DNA of 64,000 nucleotides. It comes from Opitutia bacterium. GTDB taxonomy: Bacteria; Verrucomicrobiota; Verrucomicrobiia; Opitutales; UBA953. The position numbers and the translations under genes are program-made. The stretch covers positions 62,001 to 126,000 of the forward strand of contig BGOM01000015.1 in NCBI GenBank assembly GCA_003569245.1, given 5' to 3'. Within the stretch, counting starts at the first letter, position 1. Every line of letters begins with the position of its first letter. Shown here in pieces: positions 26,703-36,037 of the stretch. Under the pieces are notes generated by a model that did not search any database, had not been told where the DNA came from, and saw nothing but the letters and a program-made list of their open reading frames with translations.

Positions 26703-27215
26703 TCAGGCTTGGGCGGGACCGGTGGAAAGGAAGACGGCGGCCGGGCGCAGCACGCGGTCGTGGAGCAGCCAACCCGGGCGGGCGACCAAGGCGACCTGCC
26801 CCTCGGGCACGGTGGCGCTGGGCTGCTGGCCGACGGATTCGTGGCGAGCAGGGTCGAACGGCTGGCCCTGCGGGTTGAGCTCGGCGAGACCGTGGCCGGC
26901 GAGCGTCGCGCGGAGCTGGTTGACGGCCATGCGGAAACCATCGGCGACGGCCTTCGCCTCGGGCTGCTTGGTGGCGGACTCCAGGCCGAGCGTCAGCGAG
27001 TCGAGCGCGGGGAGCAGGTCCTCCACGAGGCCGGCGACGGCGAACTTGCGGAGTTCATCGCGGTCGCGCTGATGGCGGCGCTGCTGGTTCTGCTGATCCG
27101 CGTGGCTGCGCAGCAAGGTGTCCTTGAGACGCGCGACCTCGCCTTCGAGCTCGGCGAGGCGAAGCGCGGGGTCGTCGGGAGCGGGTTGATCGGGGGCGGG
27201 CGTAGGGTCGGACAT
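26703..27215 (-). CDS. grpE: Nucleotide exchange factor GrpE
   Basis: DnaK exchange factor of 170 residues. An acidic, disordered N-terminus leads to a long coiled coil ([24 protein letters not shown]) and the beta-domain ([25 protein letters not shown]) ending [20 protein letters not shown] 27227 is an in-frame alternative four codons upstream. Confidence 0.94.
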   Translation of the reverse strand: MSDPTPAPDQPAPDDPALRLAELEGEVARLKDTLLRSHADQQNQQRRHQRDRDELRKFAVAGLVEDLLPALDSLTLGLESATKQPEAKAVADGFRMAVNQLRATLAGHGLAELNPQGQPFDPARHESVGQQPSATVPEGQVALVARPGWLLHDRVLRPAAVFLSTGPAQA

Positions 27216-27223
27216 CGGAAAGA

Positions 27224-28009
27224 TCATTTGTCGCCGAGGAGCTTCTCGGTCACGGACGGACGGAGGCGCTGGGCACCCACGTCGAAGAGCAGCATCGTGG
27301 CGGCCTTCGTGAGCTCCTTCTGGAGCATGGCCTGGAGCGGCTTCTGGACCGTCTCCTTCTCGTTGCGGTCGGTGACATCGCGGGCTTCGAAGACGAAGTT
27401 GATATCCTGGTCGAGCAGCACGCGGCGGCGGGCCGTGCCGTCGCCGCCGACCACGGTGAGGTGGCCGACGCGTACGCGCAGCTTGCCGATCTCGTAGGGA
27501 CGGGGCGCGTTCGGGGTCCCGGCCGGTCCCGCGGCGGCCGCGTCGCGCGCCTCGGCGTTGAGGGCCTTGGAGATGTCGAGGGCGTTATTGTCGCCGAGCA
27601 GCTCGAGCAACTTGTCCGACTTGCCCGTCAGCACGACACGGTCGATATCGAGTTCGGCCTCGTGGACCTTCTGGGTGCCGGTCCCGGCGAAGGACCAGGG
27701 ATCGACGTCGAGGTGGAACCGACGGATCTTGAGGAACTCGCGCTCGCTCCAGCGGGTCGGGTTGGTGACGGTGATGCCGGCGTAGGAAAGCCGGCCGACC
27801 AGCAGGTTGGTGTCGTTGTCCTCGACGGTGACGTGGGCGCCGGTGGCCTCGGACAGGGCGGAGTCGACCAGACCCGGGGAGAACCGGCCGAGGGCCCAGA
27901 CCGCCAGGAGGCCGGCCAAAAAGACGAAGAGCACCAGACCGGCGAGGATGGTGAGCAGCTTGCGCAGCAGGATGCCGGAACGGCGGACGGGAGGGACGGC
28001 GGACATGGT
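27224..28009 (-). CDS. AsmA-like membrane-anchored protein
   Basis: Protein of 261 residues with one N-terminal membrane helix (LLTILAGLVLFVFLAGLLAVWALG) followed by a beta-rich periplasmic chain (HVTVEDNDTNLLVGRLSYAGITVTNPTRWSEREFLKIRRFHLDVD). This resembles the start of AsmA/TamB-type proteins, which act in lipid or outer-membrane homeostasis. Function is inferred only. It is immediately upstream of grpE. Confidence 0.65.
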   Translation of the reverse strand, partial: TMSAVPPVRRSGILLRKLLTILAGLVLFVFLAGLLAVWALGRFSPGLVDSALSEATGAHVTVEDNDTNLLVGRLSYAGITVTNPTRWSEREFLKIRRFHLDVDPWSFAGTGTQKVHEAELDIDRVVLTGKSDKLLELLGDNNALDISKALNAEARDAAAAGPAGTPNAPRPYEIGKLRVRVGHLTVVGGDGTARRRVLLDQDINFVFEARDVTDRNEKETVQKPLQAMLQKELTKAATMLLFDVGAQRLRPSVTEKLLGDK

Positions 28010-28104
28010 GACGAAGGAATTTTGAGCAATAGCCGTGCCAGCAGGCACGGTCAACGATGGAGGGAAAAGCGGCCCTTTCCGGGGTCTAGCCGGGGTGGCC
28101 GCCA

Positions 28105-28142
28105 AAGAAAAGACCCGCCGGCACGGGGCGGGCGGGTCCTTC
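28105..28142 (-). terminator. Rho-independent terminator after the lipoprotein gene
   Basis: On the minus strand, GACCCGCC and GGCGGGTC arms form a GC hairpin followed by TTTTCTTT. It lies 30-70 bases downstream of the lipoprotein stop at 28172. Confidence 0.75.
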
Positions 28143-28171
28143 TGTCACGGGGCTGTCTCGCCCCGGCGAAA

Positions 28172-28684
28172 TCACTCGGCGACGGGAGCAGCCGGGGCCA
28201 GGACGCCGCAACCGACTTCATCACCGGGGGCAAGCTTGGGGGCCTTGTCCTGGTTGGGGATGATGCCGACCACGATCATCTTGTCATCGGAGCGGATGAC
28301 TTCGACGAGGATGGCCTTACCGTCCTTGACGAGCTGGAGGCGGGACTTGGGCTCGGGCTTCTCGGAGCGCGCGAGGGCGACGAGGCCGGCGTCCTCGCGG
28401 ACGGTGATGACGCGGGCCCGGCCGGCGTCCTTCGGGGGCTCGATCACGGGCTCCTTGGCGACGACGGGCTTGGCGGTTTCGCCGGCCGGGAGGTCTTTTT
28501 CCCAGGAGTAGCGGGCGTTGGTCACCGGGGCGCCTTCGACGCCGGTAGCGGCGGCCTGGGCGGTCGGAGCGACGGTGGCGATGGTCTTACCCTCCGGCGC
28601 GGAGGTGGAAGACCAAGGGCTCTTCAGGCCTTCGCAGGCGACGAGAAGGAAAGAAGCGGAGAGGAGAAGCAGGGAGCGCTGCAT
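28172..28684 (-). CDS. Putative lipoprotein
   Basis: Protein of 170 residues with a lipoprotein signal peptide (MQRSLLLLSASFLLVAC; the lipobox Cys is at residue 17). The mature chain has a Pro/Lys linker, then a compact C-terminal domain (RVITVREDAGLVALARSEK, KDGKAILVEVIRSDDKMIVVGII) that looks like a small beta-barrel. No named family. It is divergent from hisG. Confidence 0.7.
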   Translation of the reverse strand: MQRSLLLLSASFLLVACEGLKSPWSSTSAPEGKTIATVAPTAQAAATGVEGAPVTNARYSWEKDLPAGETAKPVVAKEPVIEPPKDAGRARVITVREDAGLVALARSEKPEPKSRLQLVKDGKAILVEVIRSDDKMIVVGIIPNQDKAPKLAPGDEVGCGVLAPAAPVAE

Positions 28685-28823
28685 GGCGGTAGGGGGAGGA
28701 CCCAAGCGTCTTTTCCCCCCGAAAGGGAGTCAATAACTAACGCCCCCGGCAAGCCCCGGGACCCCGCCGACCCCAATGTAAGGCTTGCCGAACGGGGGCG
28801 GGGCGGGCTTCCTCGATTATCCT

Positions 28824-29708
28824 ATGAGTAAGGAAGCCCTGAAATTGATGCTCGGCCTACCCAAGGGCAGCCTCGAGGAGGCCACCCTCCAGCTCTTCGC
28901 CAAGGCCGGCTTCCCGGTCGCCAAGAGCAGCCGTTCGTACCGCCCCTCCTTCGACGACCCGACCCTGGATGGCCGCTTCATCCGCGCCCAGGAAGTCGCC
29001 CGCTACGTCGAGCATGGCTTCTTCGACTGCGGCCTCACCGGCCAGGACTGGGTGCAGGAGAACGCCGCCGACGTCGTCCAGGTCTGCGAACTGATCTACA
29101 GCCGCGCCTCCGCCCAGAAATCCCGCTGGGTCCTCTGCGTCCCCGAGGACTCCCCGGTCAAGACCGCGCAGGACCTCGCCGGGAAGCGCGTGGCCACCGA
29201 GCTCGTCGAGACCACCCGCCGCTGGTTCAAGGCCCAGGGCGTCGAGTGCGAGGTCGAGTTCTCCTGGGGCGCCACCGAGGTGAAGGTCCCGGAGCTCGCC
29301 GACGCCATCGTCGACATCACCGAGACCGGCTCGTCCATCAAGGCCAACAAGCTCCGCATCGTCGCGCAGCTGCTGGAGACCACCACCGTCCTCGTCGCGA
29401 ACAAGGCCGCCTGGGCGAACCCCGCCAAGCGCGCCAAGATCGAGCAGATCGTGCTCATGCTGCAGGGCGCCCTCGCCGCGCAGCACATGGTCGGCCTGAA
29501 GTTCAACCTCCCGAAGGCGAAGCTCGAGTCCGTCGCCGCCGCCCTGCCCGCCCTGCGCAACCCGACGGTCGCGTCGCTGAGCAATCCCGAGTGGATCGCC
29601 GTCGAGACGATCATCGACGCCCGCCAGGCGCGCGAGTTCATCCCGACCCTCAAGGCCGCCGGCGCCGAGGGCATCGTGGAATACCCGATCAACAAGCTCG
29701 TCTACTGA
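28824..29708 (+). CDS. hisG: ATP phosphoribosyltransferase, long form
   Basis: First enzyme of histidine biosynthesis. Protein of 294 residues, including the C-terminal ACT-like regulatory domain of the long form (IVLMLQGALAAQHMVGLKFNLP). Catalytic segments: LMLGLPKGSLEEATLQLF, FIRAQEVARYVEHGFFDCGLTGQDWV, and the PRPP-site VPELADAIVDITETGSS. ATG 28824 gives the expected start; the frame is open to 28785. No other his genes lie nearby. Confidence 0.93.
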   Translation: MSKEALKLMLGLPKGSLEEATLQLFAKAGFPVAKSSRSYRPSFDDPTLDGRFIRAQEVARYVEHGFFDCGLTGQDWVQENAADVVQVCELIYSRASAQKSRWVLCVPEDSPVKTAQDLAGKRVATELVETTRRWFKAQGVECEVEFSWGATEVKVPELADAIVDITETGSSIKANKLRIVAQLLETTTVLVANKAAWANPAKRAKIEQIVLMLQGALAAQHMVGLKFNLPKAKLESVAAALPALRNPTVASLSNPEWIAVETIIDARQAREFIPTLKAAGAEGIVEYPINKLVY

Positions 29709-29716
29709 CGCCCGCC

Positions 29717-30586
29717 ATGGCCGACTCCGTCCGCGTCGGACTCATCCAGCTCACCGCCGAGGACACCCCGGCGGCGAACGTCCGCAAGACCATCCCCCGC
29801 ATCGAGGAGGCCGCGGCCAAGGGCGCGAAGATCATCGGCCTGCAGGAGATGTTCACGACGAAGTATTTCTGCGTCACCCAGGACCCGGCGAACTTCGACC
29901 TCGCCGAGCCCATCGAAACCGGCCCGACCGTGACGGAACTCGCCCGGGTCGCGCAGCGCCTCGGCGTCGTCATCGTCGCCCCGCTCTTCGAGGCCCGCGG
30001 CAGCGAGGTCTACCACAACACCGCGGCCGTCATCGACGCCGACGGCACCGTGCTCGGCAAGTACCGCAAGATGCACATCCCGCAGGACCCGGGCTTCGAG
30101 GAGAAATTCTACTTCACGCCGGGCGACCTCGGCTTCCGCAGCTGGCGGACCGCGCACGGCAACATCGGCGTCCTCATCTGCTGGGACCAGTGGTACCCCG
30201 AGGCCGCGCGCCTCACCGCGCTCGCCGGGGCCGATATCCTCTTCTACCCGACCGCGATCGGCTGGCTGCCCGAGGAGAAAGCCGCCCTCGGCCACGCCCA
30301 GCACAACGCCTGGGAGACCGTCCAGCGCGGCCACGGCGTCGCCAACGGCTGCTATGTCGCGGCCACCAACCGCGTCGGCACCGAAGGCCGCACCCAGTTC
30401 TGGGGCCAGAGCTTCGTCTCCGACCCCTACGGCGAGATCGTCGCCCGCGCGTCCGTCGAGCGGGAGGAAGTGCTCCTCGCCGACTGCGACCTGGCGAAGC
30501 AGCGCGCTTTCCGCCGCATCTGGCCGTTCTTCCGCGACCGCCGCATCGACGCCTACGGCGACCTGACGCGCCGCCTGCGCGACTGA
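29717..30586 (+). CDS. aguB: N-carbamoylputrescine amidase
   Basis: Nitrilase-family enzyme of 289 residues converting N-carbamoylputrescine to putrescine, CO2 and NH3. Catalytic triad: Glu in LQEMFTTKYFC, Lys in KYRKMHIPQDPGFEEKFYF, Cys in GVLICWDQWYPEAARL. The substrate-specific stretch FYPTAIGWLPEEK and the ending FRRIWPFFRDRRIDAYGDLTRR are typical of AguB. It pairs with aguA 8 bases downstream. Confidence 0.95.
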   Translation: MADSVRVGLIQLTAEDTPAANVRKTIPRIEEAAAKGAKIIGLQEMFTTKYFCVTQDPANFDLAEPIETGPTVTELARVAQRLGVVIVAPLFEARGSEVYHNTAAVIDADGTVLGKYRKMHIPQDPGFEEKFYFTPGDLGFRSWRTAHGNIGVLICWDQWYPEAARLTALAGADILFYPTAIGWLPEEKAALGHAQHNAWETVQRGHGVANGCYVAATNRVGTEGRTQFWGQSFVSDPYGEIVARASVEREEVLLADCDLAKQRAFRRIWPFFRDRRIDAYGDLTRRLRD

Positions 30587-30594
30587 CCTTCCGC

Positions 30595-31620
30595 ATGGCC
30601 ACGCCTCGCGCCCTCGGATTCCGCATGCCCGCGGAATGGGAACCCCAGTCCGCCACGTGGCTCTCGTGGCCGTCGAACACCGCGCTCTGGCCCGGGCACT
30701 ACGACCTCATCCCCGCGAAGTTCGCGGAGTTCGCCGCGGCGATCAGCCGGTTCCAGCCGGTGAAGATCAACGCGGCCGGCAAACTGCGCGCCGAGGCCGA
30801 ACGCGAGCTCAAGGCGGCCAAGGCCGACCTCGCCGTCATCGAGCTGACCGACATCGCCACCGACGACGTCTGGTGCCGCGACCACGGCCCGATCTTCGTG
30901 AAGAACGACGCGACGAAGGAGCTCGCGCTCACCGACTGGGAATTCCACGGCTGGGGCGGCAAATTCGAGGCCTCGCTCGACAACCAGGTCCCGGGCAAGG
31001 TCGCCGCGAAGCTCGGCGTGCGGAAGTTCAGCTATCCCTTCGAGCTCGAAGGGGGCGGCATCGAGGTCTCCGGCGACGGCCTGCTCCTCACGACCGAGGC
31101 CGTGCAGAACAACCCGAACCGCGCCGAAGGCCGCGACGACGCCGCGTTCCACGCCGCCCTCCGCGACGGTCTCGCGATCGATGAGCTCCTCTGGATCGGC
31201 GAAGGCCTGGCCAACGACGACACCGACGGCCACATCGACAACCTCGCCCGCTTCATCGCGCCGCGCACGATCCTCGCCGTCAGCGAATCCGACCGGGCTT
31301 CGCCGAACTTCGCGCCGATGCAGGAGAACCTGCGGCGCCTGCGCGAACTGCGGCCGCGCGGCCAGCGCCTCGACATCCTCGAGCTCCCGCTGCCCAAGCC
31401 CATCCGCCTCGCCGGCCGCGACCTGCCGCCGAGCCACGCGAACTTCCTCATCGTGAACGACGGCGTCCTCGTCCCGCTCTACGGTCAGGAGTCGGACCAG
31501 GTCGCGATGGGCATCATCGCCGACTGCTTCCCCGGTCGGAAGATCGTGGGCATCGACTGCCGCGTGCTGCTCATCGAAGGCGGCGCGCTGCACTGCCTCA
31601 GCCAGCAGCAGCCTAAGTAA
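30595..31620 (+). CDS. aguA: Agmatine deiminase
   Basis: Pentein-fold enzyme of 341 residues making N-carbamoylputrescine from agmatine. Signatures: MPAEWEPQSATWLSWPSN, DDVWCRDHGPIFV, FELEGGGIEVSGDG, NDDTDGHIDNLARF, and the catalytic Cys in EGGALHCLSQQQP. Together with aguB it forms the arginine-derived putrescine route. A gene for arginine decarboxylase was not seen here. Confidence 0.95.
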   Translation: MATPRALGFRMPAEWEPQSATWLSWPSNTALWPGHYDLIPAKFAEFAAAISRFQPVKINAAGKLRAEAERELKAAKADLAVIELTDIATDDVWCRDHGPIFVKNDATKELALTDWEFHGWGGKFEASLDNQVPGKVAAKLGVRKFSYPFELEGGGIEVSGDGLLLTTEAVQNNPNRAEGRDDAAFHAALRDGLAIDELLWIGEGLANDDTDGHIDNLARFIAPRTILAVSESDRASPNFAPMQENLRRLRELRPRGQRLDILELPLPKPIRLAGRDLPPSHANFLIVNDGVLVPLYGQESDQVAMGIIADCFPGRKIVGIDCRVLLIEGGALHCLSQQQPK

Positions 31621-31625
31621 GCAGG

Positions 31626-31787
31626 GGGAGAGTGCGGAGTACGGATGACAGAGTACGGGGTACGAGGGTACAGAGTACTGAGTACTTCTGAGCGGAGGGT
31701 TTGAGAAGAGGGTTGGGGGCGAGATGGTATGGTTCTGCCTGATCCGTACTCCGTCATCCGTACTCTGAACTCTGCACTCTGAACTCA
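31626..31787. repeat. Second inverted heptanucleotide-repeat element
   Basis: The 209-base gap between convergent aguA and the Feo gene contains left-arm heptads (AGAGTGC, GGAGTAC, GGATGAC, AGAGTAC, GGGGTAC) and complementary right-arm heptads (CCGTACT, CCGTCAT, CTGAACT, CTGCACT). GGAGTACGGATGACAGAG on the left pairs almost perfectly with its counterpart near 31745-31766. The 7-bp unit is the same as in the element at 8637-8938. Confidence 0.82.
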
Positions 31788-31829
31788 GGTAGGGCTAGGG
31801 CTGACCGTCCTCCGTCGGCCCCTCGGCCC

Positions 31830-31979
31830 CTACCCCTTCTTGCCGACCTTCGTCGCGCAACCGCAACCGCCCGCGCAGCCGCCGTCCTTGCGCCGACGGG
31901 CCGCCGCGATCCACCGGCGGACGAGCCAGCCGGTCGCCGCGCCGACGAAGGCGCACACGAGGACGAAGTCGAGGCTCAT
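31830..31979 (-). CDS. FeoB-associated Cys-rich small membrane protein
   Basis: Protein of 49 residues with one N-terminal helix (LDFVLVCAFVGAATGWLVRRW) and a short cytoplasmic tail with GGCAGGCGCAT cysteines. This fits the FeoB_associated family found next to feoB in many bacteria. Its start overlaps the feoB stop by 4 bases. Confidence 0.8.
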   Translation of the reverse strand: MSLDFVLVCAFVGAATGWLVRRWIAAARRRKDGGCAGGCGCATKVGKKG

Positions 31980-34137
31980 GCGGGCGGCGCCAGGCGACTG
32001 ACGAGCTGATAGACGAGGGCCGCGACGATCCAGGCGAGCGCGGTCATATAGAGGAAGGAACCGACAGCCCAGCGCCAGCCGCCCGTCTCCTGCGCGAGCG
32101 TGGCGACGGTCGGGCCGCACTGCGAGCAGAGCGCGAAGAAGACCATCAGGGCGAGGACGGCCCCGAGGGAGAAGATCGGCGTGCCCGCGCGGGGCCCCGC
32201 GGACCACTTGGCGTCGCGCATGGCCTGCTGCAGGTGGCCGCTGTCGGCCTCGGCGCCCTCGCCGACGGAGTAGGTGACGCCGAGCGTGGAGACGATGACC
32301 TCGCGCGCCGGGAAACTCGCCAGGACGCCGACGGTGATCTTCCAGTCGAAACCGCAGGGGTCGAAGGCCGGCTGGACCGCCTTGCCGAAACGGCCCATCC
32401 AGGACTGCTCGACGTAGGCGGCCTGCGTGCGCGCGGCGAGGACCTCGGCGGACGCGGCGGGGTCGGCCGCGCGGACGCGGTCGGCGACGCCGGGGTCGCG
32501 CGGGAAGTACGAGAGGGCCCAGACGATGAGGGTGATCGCGAAGATGACCGTGCCCGCCTTCGAGATGAACTCGGCGGCGTTCTGCCACATGCGCCACAGG
32601 ACGTCGCGCGGTTTGGGGAGCTGGTAACGGGGCAGCTCGAGCACGAAGGGCTGCGGCTTCACCTTCAGCACGAGGCGGGTCAGCACGAAGGCGGTGGGGA
32701 CGGCGAAGAGCAGGCCGACGCAGTGCATGCCGACCATGACGGCGGATTCCCAGCCGGGTCCGTAGAGCGGGCCGATGAACGCGGCGCACATGAGCGCATA
32801 GACCGGGAAGCGCGCCGAGCAGCTCATGAACGGCACGACGAACGCGGTGGCGAGGCGGGCCTTGGGATCCTCGATGGTGCGGGTCGAAAGCAAGCCGGGG
32901 ATCGCGCACGCGAAGCCGGAGAGCATCGGGACGAAGCTCTTGCCGTTGAGGCCGCACCAGCTGAAGAGCCGGTCCATGATGAACGCGGCGCGCGCCATGT
33001 AACCGCTGTCCTCCAGCAGGCCGACGAACAGGAACAGGATCAGGATCTGCGGCAGGAAGACGAGGAAGGCCCCCACCCCGCCCAGGAGGCCGTCGGTGAC
33101 GAGGCTCTGCAGCATCGGGGTCGCGTCGAGCGACGGCCCGACGACCCCCTTGAGGGCGTCCACGCCCGCCTGGATCCAGGCCATCGGGAACTTCGCGAGC
33201 CAGAAGACGGACGCGAACATCCCGAGCATGATGCCGAGGAAGAGGATCGGTCCGAGGACGCGGTGCAGGAGCAGGCGGTCGACGGCGGCGGTGCGCCCGG
33301 CCTTGCCGGTGCCTTCCGTCACCACGCCTTCGAGCGCCTTGCGGAGACGTTCGTAATGGACGAGCGGCTCGGCGGCCAGAGGGTTGTAGCCGGAACGGCG
33401 AACCTGCTCGCGCGCGGCGCGGATGGCGGGGTCGCGGCGCTCCTTGTCCCAGCCCAGACGCTCCGGCAAGGTCGCGTTCGTGTCGAAGAGCAGGCGTTGC
33501 GCCTCGGCGGACGAGATGACCTGGCCGGTGTCCGCGGCCACGTCATGCTGCAGCGTCGACAAGGCTTCGGCGATGTTGTCGGGCCAGACGACCGGCGGCA
33601 ACAGGCGCCGCTCCTCCGCCGCGCGCGCGATCGCGCGACGCACGTCGGCCACGCCTTCGCCCTTCCAGGCCGAAGCGAGGACGACGGGGATGCCGCCGAG
33701 GCGCGCGGACAGCCGGGCCGTGTCGATGCGCATCCCCTGCTCCCGCGCCACATCGGCCTGATTGAGGACCAGGACGGCCGGTCGGCCGAGTCCGGCGAGC
33801 TGCGACGCGAGGAAAGGTTGCGGAGGAGATTGGTCGCGTCGGCGACCACGACGATGACATCGGGGACGCGCTCCCCGGCGATCTTGCCGGCCAAGGCGTC
33901 GGTCACGACCTGCTCGTCGGGCGACGCGGCCGCGAGCGAGTAGAGCCCGGGGAGGTCGACGAGCTCGACCTTGCGGCCATCGCCGAGGTCGCAGGTGCCG
34001 GACTTGCGCGCGACGGTCACGCCCGGGTAATTGCCGACGCGCTGGCGCAGGCCGGTCAGCGCGTTGAACAGCGTGGACTTCCCGGTGTTCGGGTTGCCGA
34101 CAAGGGCGACGGCCAGGTTGGCAGCGGGCTCGCTCAC
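31976..34137 (-). CDS. feoB: Ferrous iron transporter FeoB, one apparent frameshift
   Basis: Fe2+ transporter: N-terminal G protein plus polytopic membrane domain. The G1 motif is GNPNTGKSTLFNALTG, switch NYPGVTVARKSG, G3 DLPGLYSL. The frame shifts near 33818, after DATNLLRNL: the upstream frame goes on with unlikely residues, whereas the alternate frame continues LASQLAGLGRPAVLVLNQADVAREQG, the expected G4 NQAD region. One base is probably missing in the CTTTCC run. The membrane part includes GFACAIPGLLSTRTIEDPKARLATAFVVPFMSCSARFPVYAL. Joined length is about 720 residues. Confidence 0.85.
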
Positions 34138-34394
34138 GAGGGGCGGGGACGTTGGATCGGACAGTCGGCGGCGACGTCCACGATCAGGCTCTCGGCCTCG
34201 GCCAGCCGGAGGCTCACGACCTGCCCGGCGAACTCGATGGCCAGCGGGTCGCCCAGGGGCGCCTTGCGGACCAGCTTGAGGCTCATCCCGGGCAGGAGGC
34301 CCAAGGCCATCAATCGCTGATCCACCGCCCGCTCAGGGTTGAGCGAGGCCAGTTTCCCGAATTGACCGGGCAGGAGCTGGGAAAGGGGAGTCAC
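34134..34394 (-). CDS. feoA: Ferrous iron transport protein FeoA
   Basis: SH3-like partner of FeoB, 86 residues: LSQLLPGQFGKLASL, then MALGLLPGMSLKLVRKAPLGDPLAIEFAGQVVSLRLAEA. GTG start, with no Shine-Dalgarno sequence. Its stop overlaps the feoB ATG. A Fur-like palindrome lies directly upstream, so iron repression is likely. Confidence 0.93.
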   Translation of the reverse strand: MTPLSQLLPGQFGKLASLNPERAVDQRLMALGLLPGMSLKLVRKAPLGDPLAIEFAGQVVSLRLAEAESLIVDVAADCPIQRPRPS

Positions 34395-34399
34395 GCCAA

Positions 34400-34416
34400 T
34401 TGAGAATGAGTCTCAA
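34400..34416 (-). promoter_or_regulatory. Fur-like box upstream of feoA
   Basis: TTGAGA-N5-TCTCAA with core TGAGAATGAGTCTCA matches the 7-1-7 pattern of Fur boxes (TGAnAAT-N-ATTnTCA-like) at most positions. It sits 6 bases upstream of the feoA GTG. Confidence 0.6.
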
Positions 34417-34516
34417 AAACCTACGGGTGGGAGCGGGCTTGTCAACGCCGACCTGCCCAAAGCGCCCAAAGTCGTTGCCTGAAAAGGCTGTTTCCAGACG
34501 CTTTCGGCCTCCCCGC

Positions 34517-36034
34517 ATGAGCACGCCTCGCCCCATCCCCGACCCGACCCCCCACGTGCCGGAGGATTTCCACGGGGGTGGTATCGCCGGGCACCCCAAG
34601 GGCCTGAGCAACCTCTTCTTCGCCGAGCTGTGGGAGCGCTTCTCCTACTACGGGATGCGGGCGCTCCTCATGCTCTTCATGATCGCCCCGGTGGCGTCCG
34701 GCGGGTTGGGCTTCGCGCAACCGCAGGCCGCGGCGGTCTACGGCAACTACGTGATGTCGAGCTACATGCTCTGCATCCTGGGCGGGTTCATCGCCGACAA
34801 CTTCATCGGGGCGCGGCGCGCCGTGCTCATCGGCGGCTTCATCATCACCGCCGGGCACTACGCGCTCGCGTTCGACTCCGTCCCGACCTTCTACGCGGGC
34901 CTGATCCTGATCGCGGTGGGCACCGGCCTGCTCAAGCCCAGCATCAGCACGCTCGTCGGCGGGCTCTACCGCCGCGGCGACAGCCGGCGCGACGCCGGGT
35001 TCTCGCTGTTCTACATGGGCATCAACATCGGCGCCTTCGCCGCCCCGCTCGTGACCGGCTACCTCGCGCAGGACGAGGGCTTCAAGCAGATCCTGGTCGG
35101 CTGGGGGCTGGACCCGCGGCATTCCTGGCACTGGGGCTTCGGCGCGGCCGGCATCGGCATGACGCTCGGCATGTGGGTGTACGTCCGTCGCCTGGACTGG
35201 GTGCGCCACGTCGGCGACGCGCCGGCCGCCGACCAGAAGCGCCCGTGGGAGCGGCTCGCGCTCGTGACGCTCGGCACGGTCGCGCTGCTCACGCTGATGA
35301 TGAAGTCCGACGAACACGCCTGGCTCGGGTACGCGATCTACGCCCTGCCGGTGCTGGCGGTGCTCTACTTCGGCGTGTTCCGGCAGGACGACGACAGCAA
35401 GCGGATCGCGGCCATCGGCGTGTTCTTCATCGCGGCCGTGCTCTTCTGGGCGGTCTTCGAGCAGGCGGGCACGACCCTGACGTTGTTCGCGGACGAGCTC
35501 ACGCGCACGGAGCTGCTCGGCCAGGCGTTCCCGTCGTCGTGGTTCCAGTCGGTCAACGCGCTCTTCGTCATCGCCCTGGCGCCGGTCTTCGCGTGGCTCT
35601 GGGTCGCGCTCGGCACGCGCCAACCGTCGGTCGCCGCCAAATTCGTGCTCGGTCTGGTCTGCCTGGGGCTGTCGTTCGCGCTGATGGTGCCCGCCGCGCA
35701 GGGGATCGTCGCCGGCAAGGTAAGCCCGTGGTGGCTGATCGGCGTCTACTTCCTGCAGACGCTCGGCGAGATGTGCCTCAGTCCGGTCGGGCTCAGCACG
35801 ATGAGCAAGCTGGCGCCCGCGCGCCTCACGGGGCTCGTCCTGGGCGTGTGGTTCATGGCGACCGCGCTGGGCAACAAGCTCTCCGGGACGCTCTCGGCGG
35901 GCTTCTCGTCCAAGGACCCGGTCGCGCTGGCGAACTTCTTCCGTGACCAGGCGATCGTCGTCGGGCTCATGGCCCTCGTGCTGCTCGCGCTGGTCCCGTG
36001 GGTCCGCCACCTGATGGGCAAGGACCATCACTGA
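34517..36034 (+). CDS. POT-family proton-coupled oligopeptide transporter
   Basis: Protein of 505 residues with about 14 membrane helices. Signatures: FFAELWERFSYYGMRALLMLFM (ExxERFxYYG proton site), GGFIADNFIGARRAVLIGG, GTGLLKPSISTLVGGLYRRGDSRRDAGFSLFYMGINIGAFAAPL (PTR2 signature), and a C-terminal LGEMCLSPVGLSTMSKLAP. It imports di- and tripeptides. Start ATG 34517 is in frame with an open stretch to 34400 that I reject because it crosses the Fur-like site. Confidence 0.93.
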   Translation: MSTPRPIPDPTPHVPEDFHGGGIAGHPKGLSNLFFAELWERFSYYGMRALLMLFMIAPVASGGLGFAQPQAAAVYGNYVMSSYMLCILGGFIADNFIGARRAVLIGGFIITAGHYALAFDSVPTFYAGLILIAVGTGLLKPSISTLVGGLYRRGDSRRDAGFSLFYMGINIGAFAAPLVTGYLAQDEGFKQILVGWGLDPRHSWHWGFGAAGIGMTLGMWVYVRRLDWVRHVGDAPAADQKRPWERLALVTLGTVALLTLMMKSDEHAWLGYAIYALPVLAVLYFGVFRQDDDSKRIAAIGVFFIAAVLFWAVFEQAGTTLTLFADELTRTELLGQAFPSSWFQSVNALFVIALAPVFAWLWVALGTRQPSVAAKFVLGLVCLGLSFALMVPAAQGIVAGKVSPWWLIGVYFLQTLGEMCLSPVGLSTMSKLAPARLTGLVLGVWFMATALGNKLSGTLSAGFSSKDPVALANFFRDQAIVVGLMALVLLALVPWVRHLMGKDHH

Positions 36035-36037
36035 ACG

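Noticed and set aside
33319..34137. Separate FeoB G-protein gene
   Set aside because: Some bacteria split FeoB, but here the end of the G-domain frame has nonsense sequence, while the adjacent frame continues the conserved G4 region without a start codon signal.
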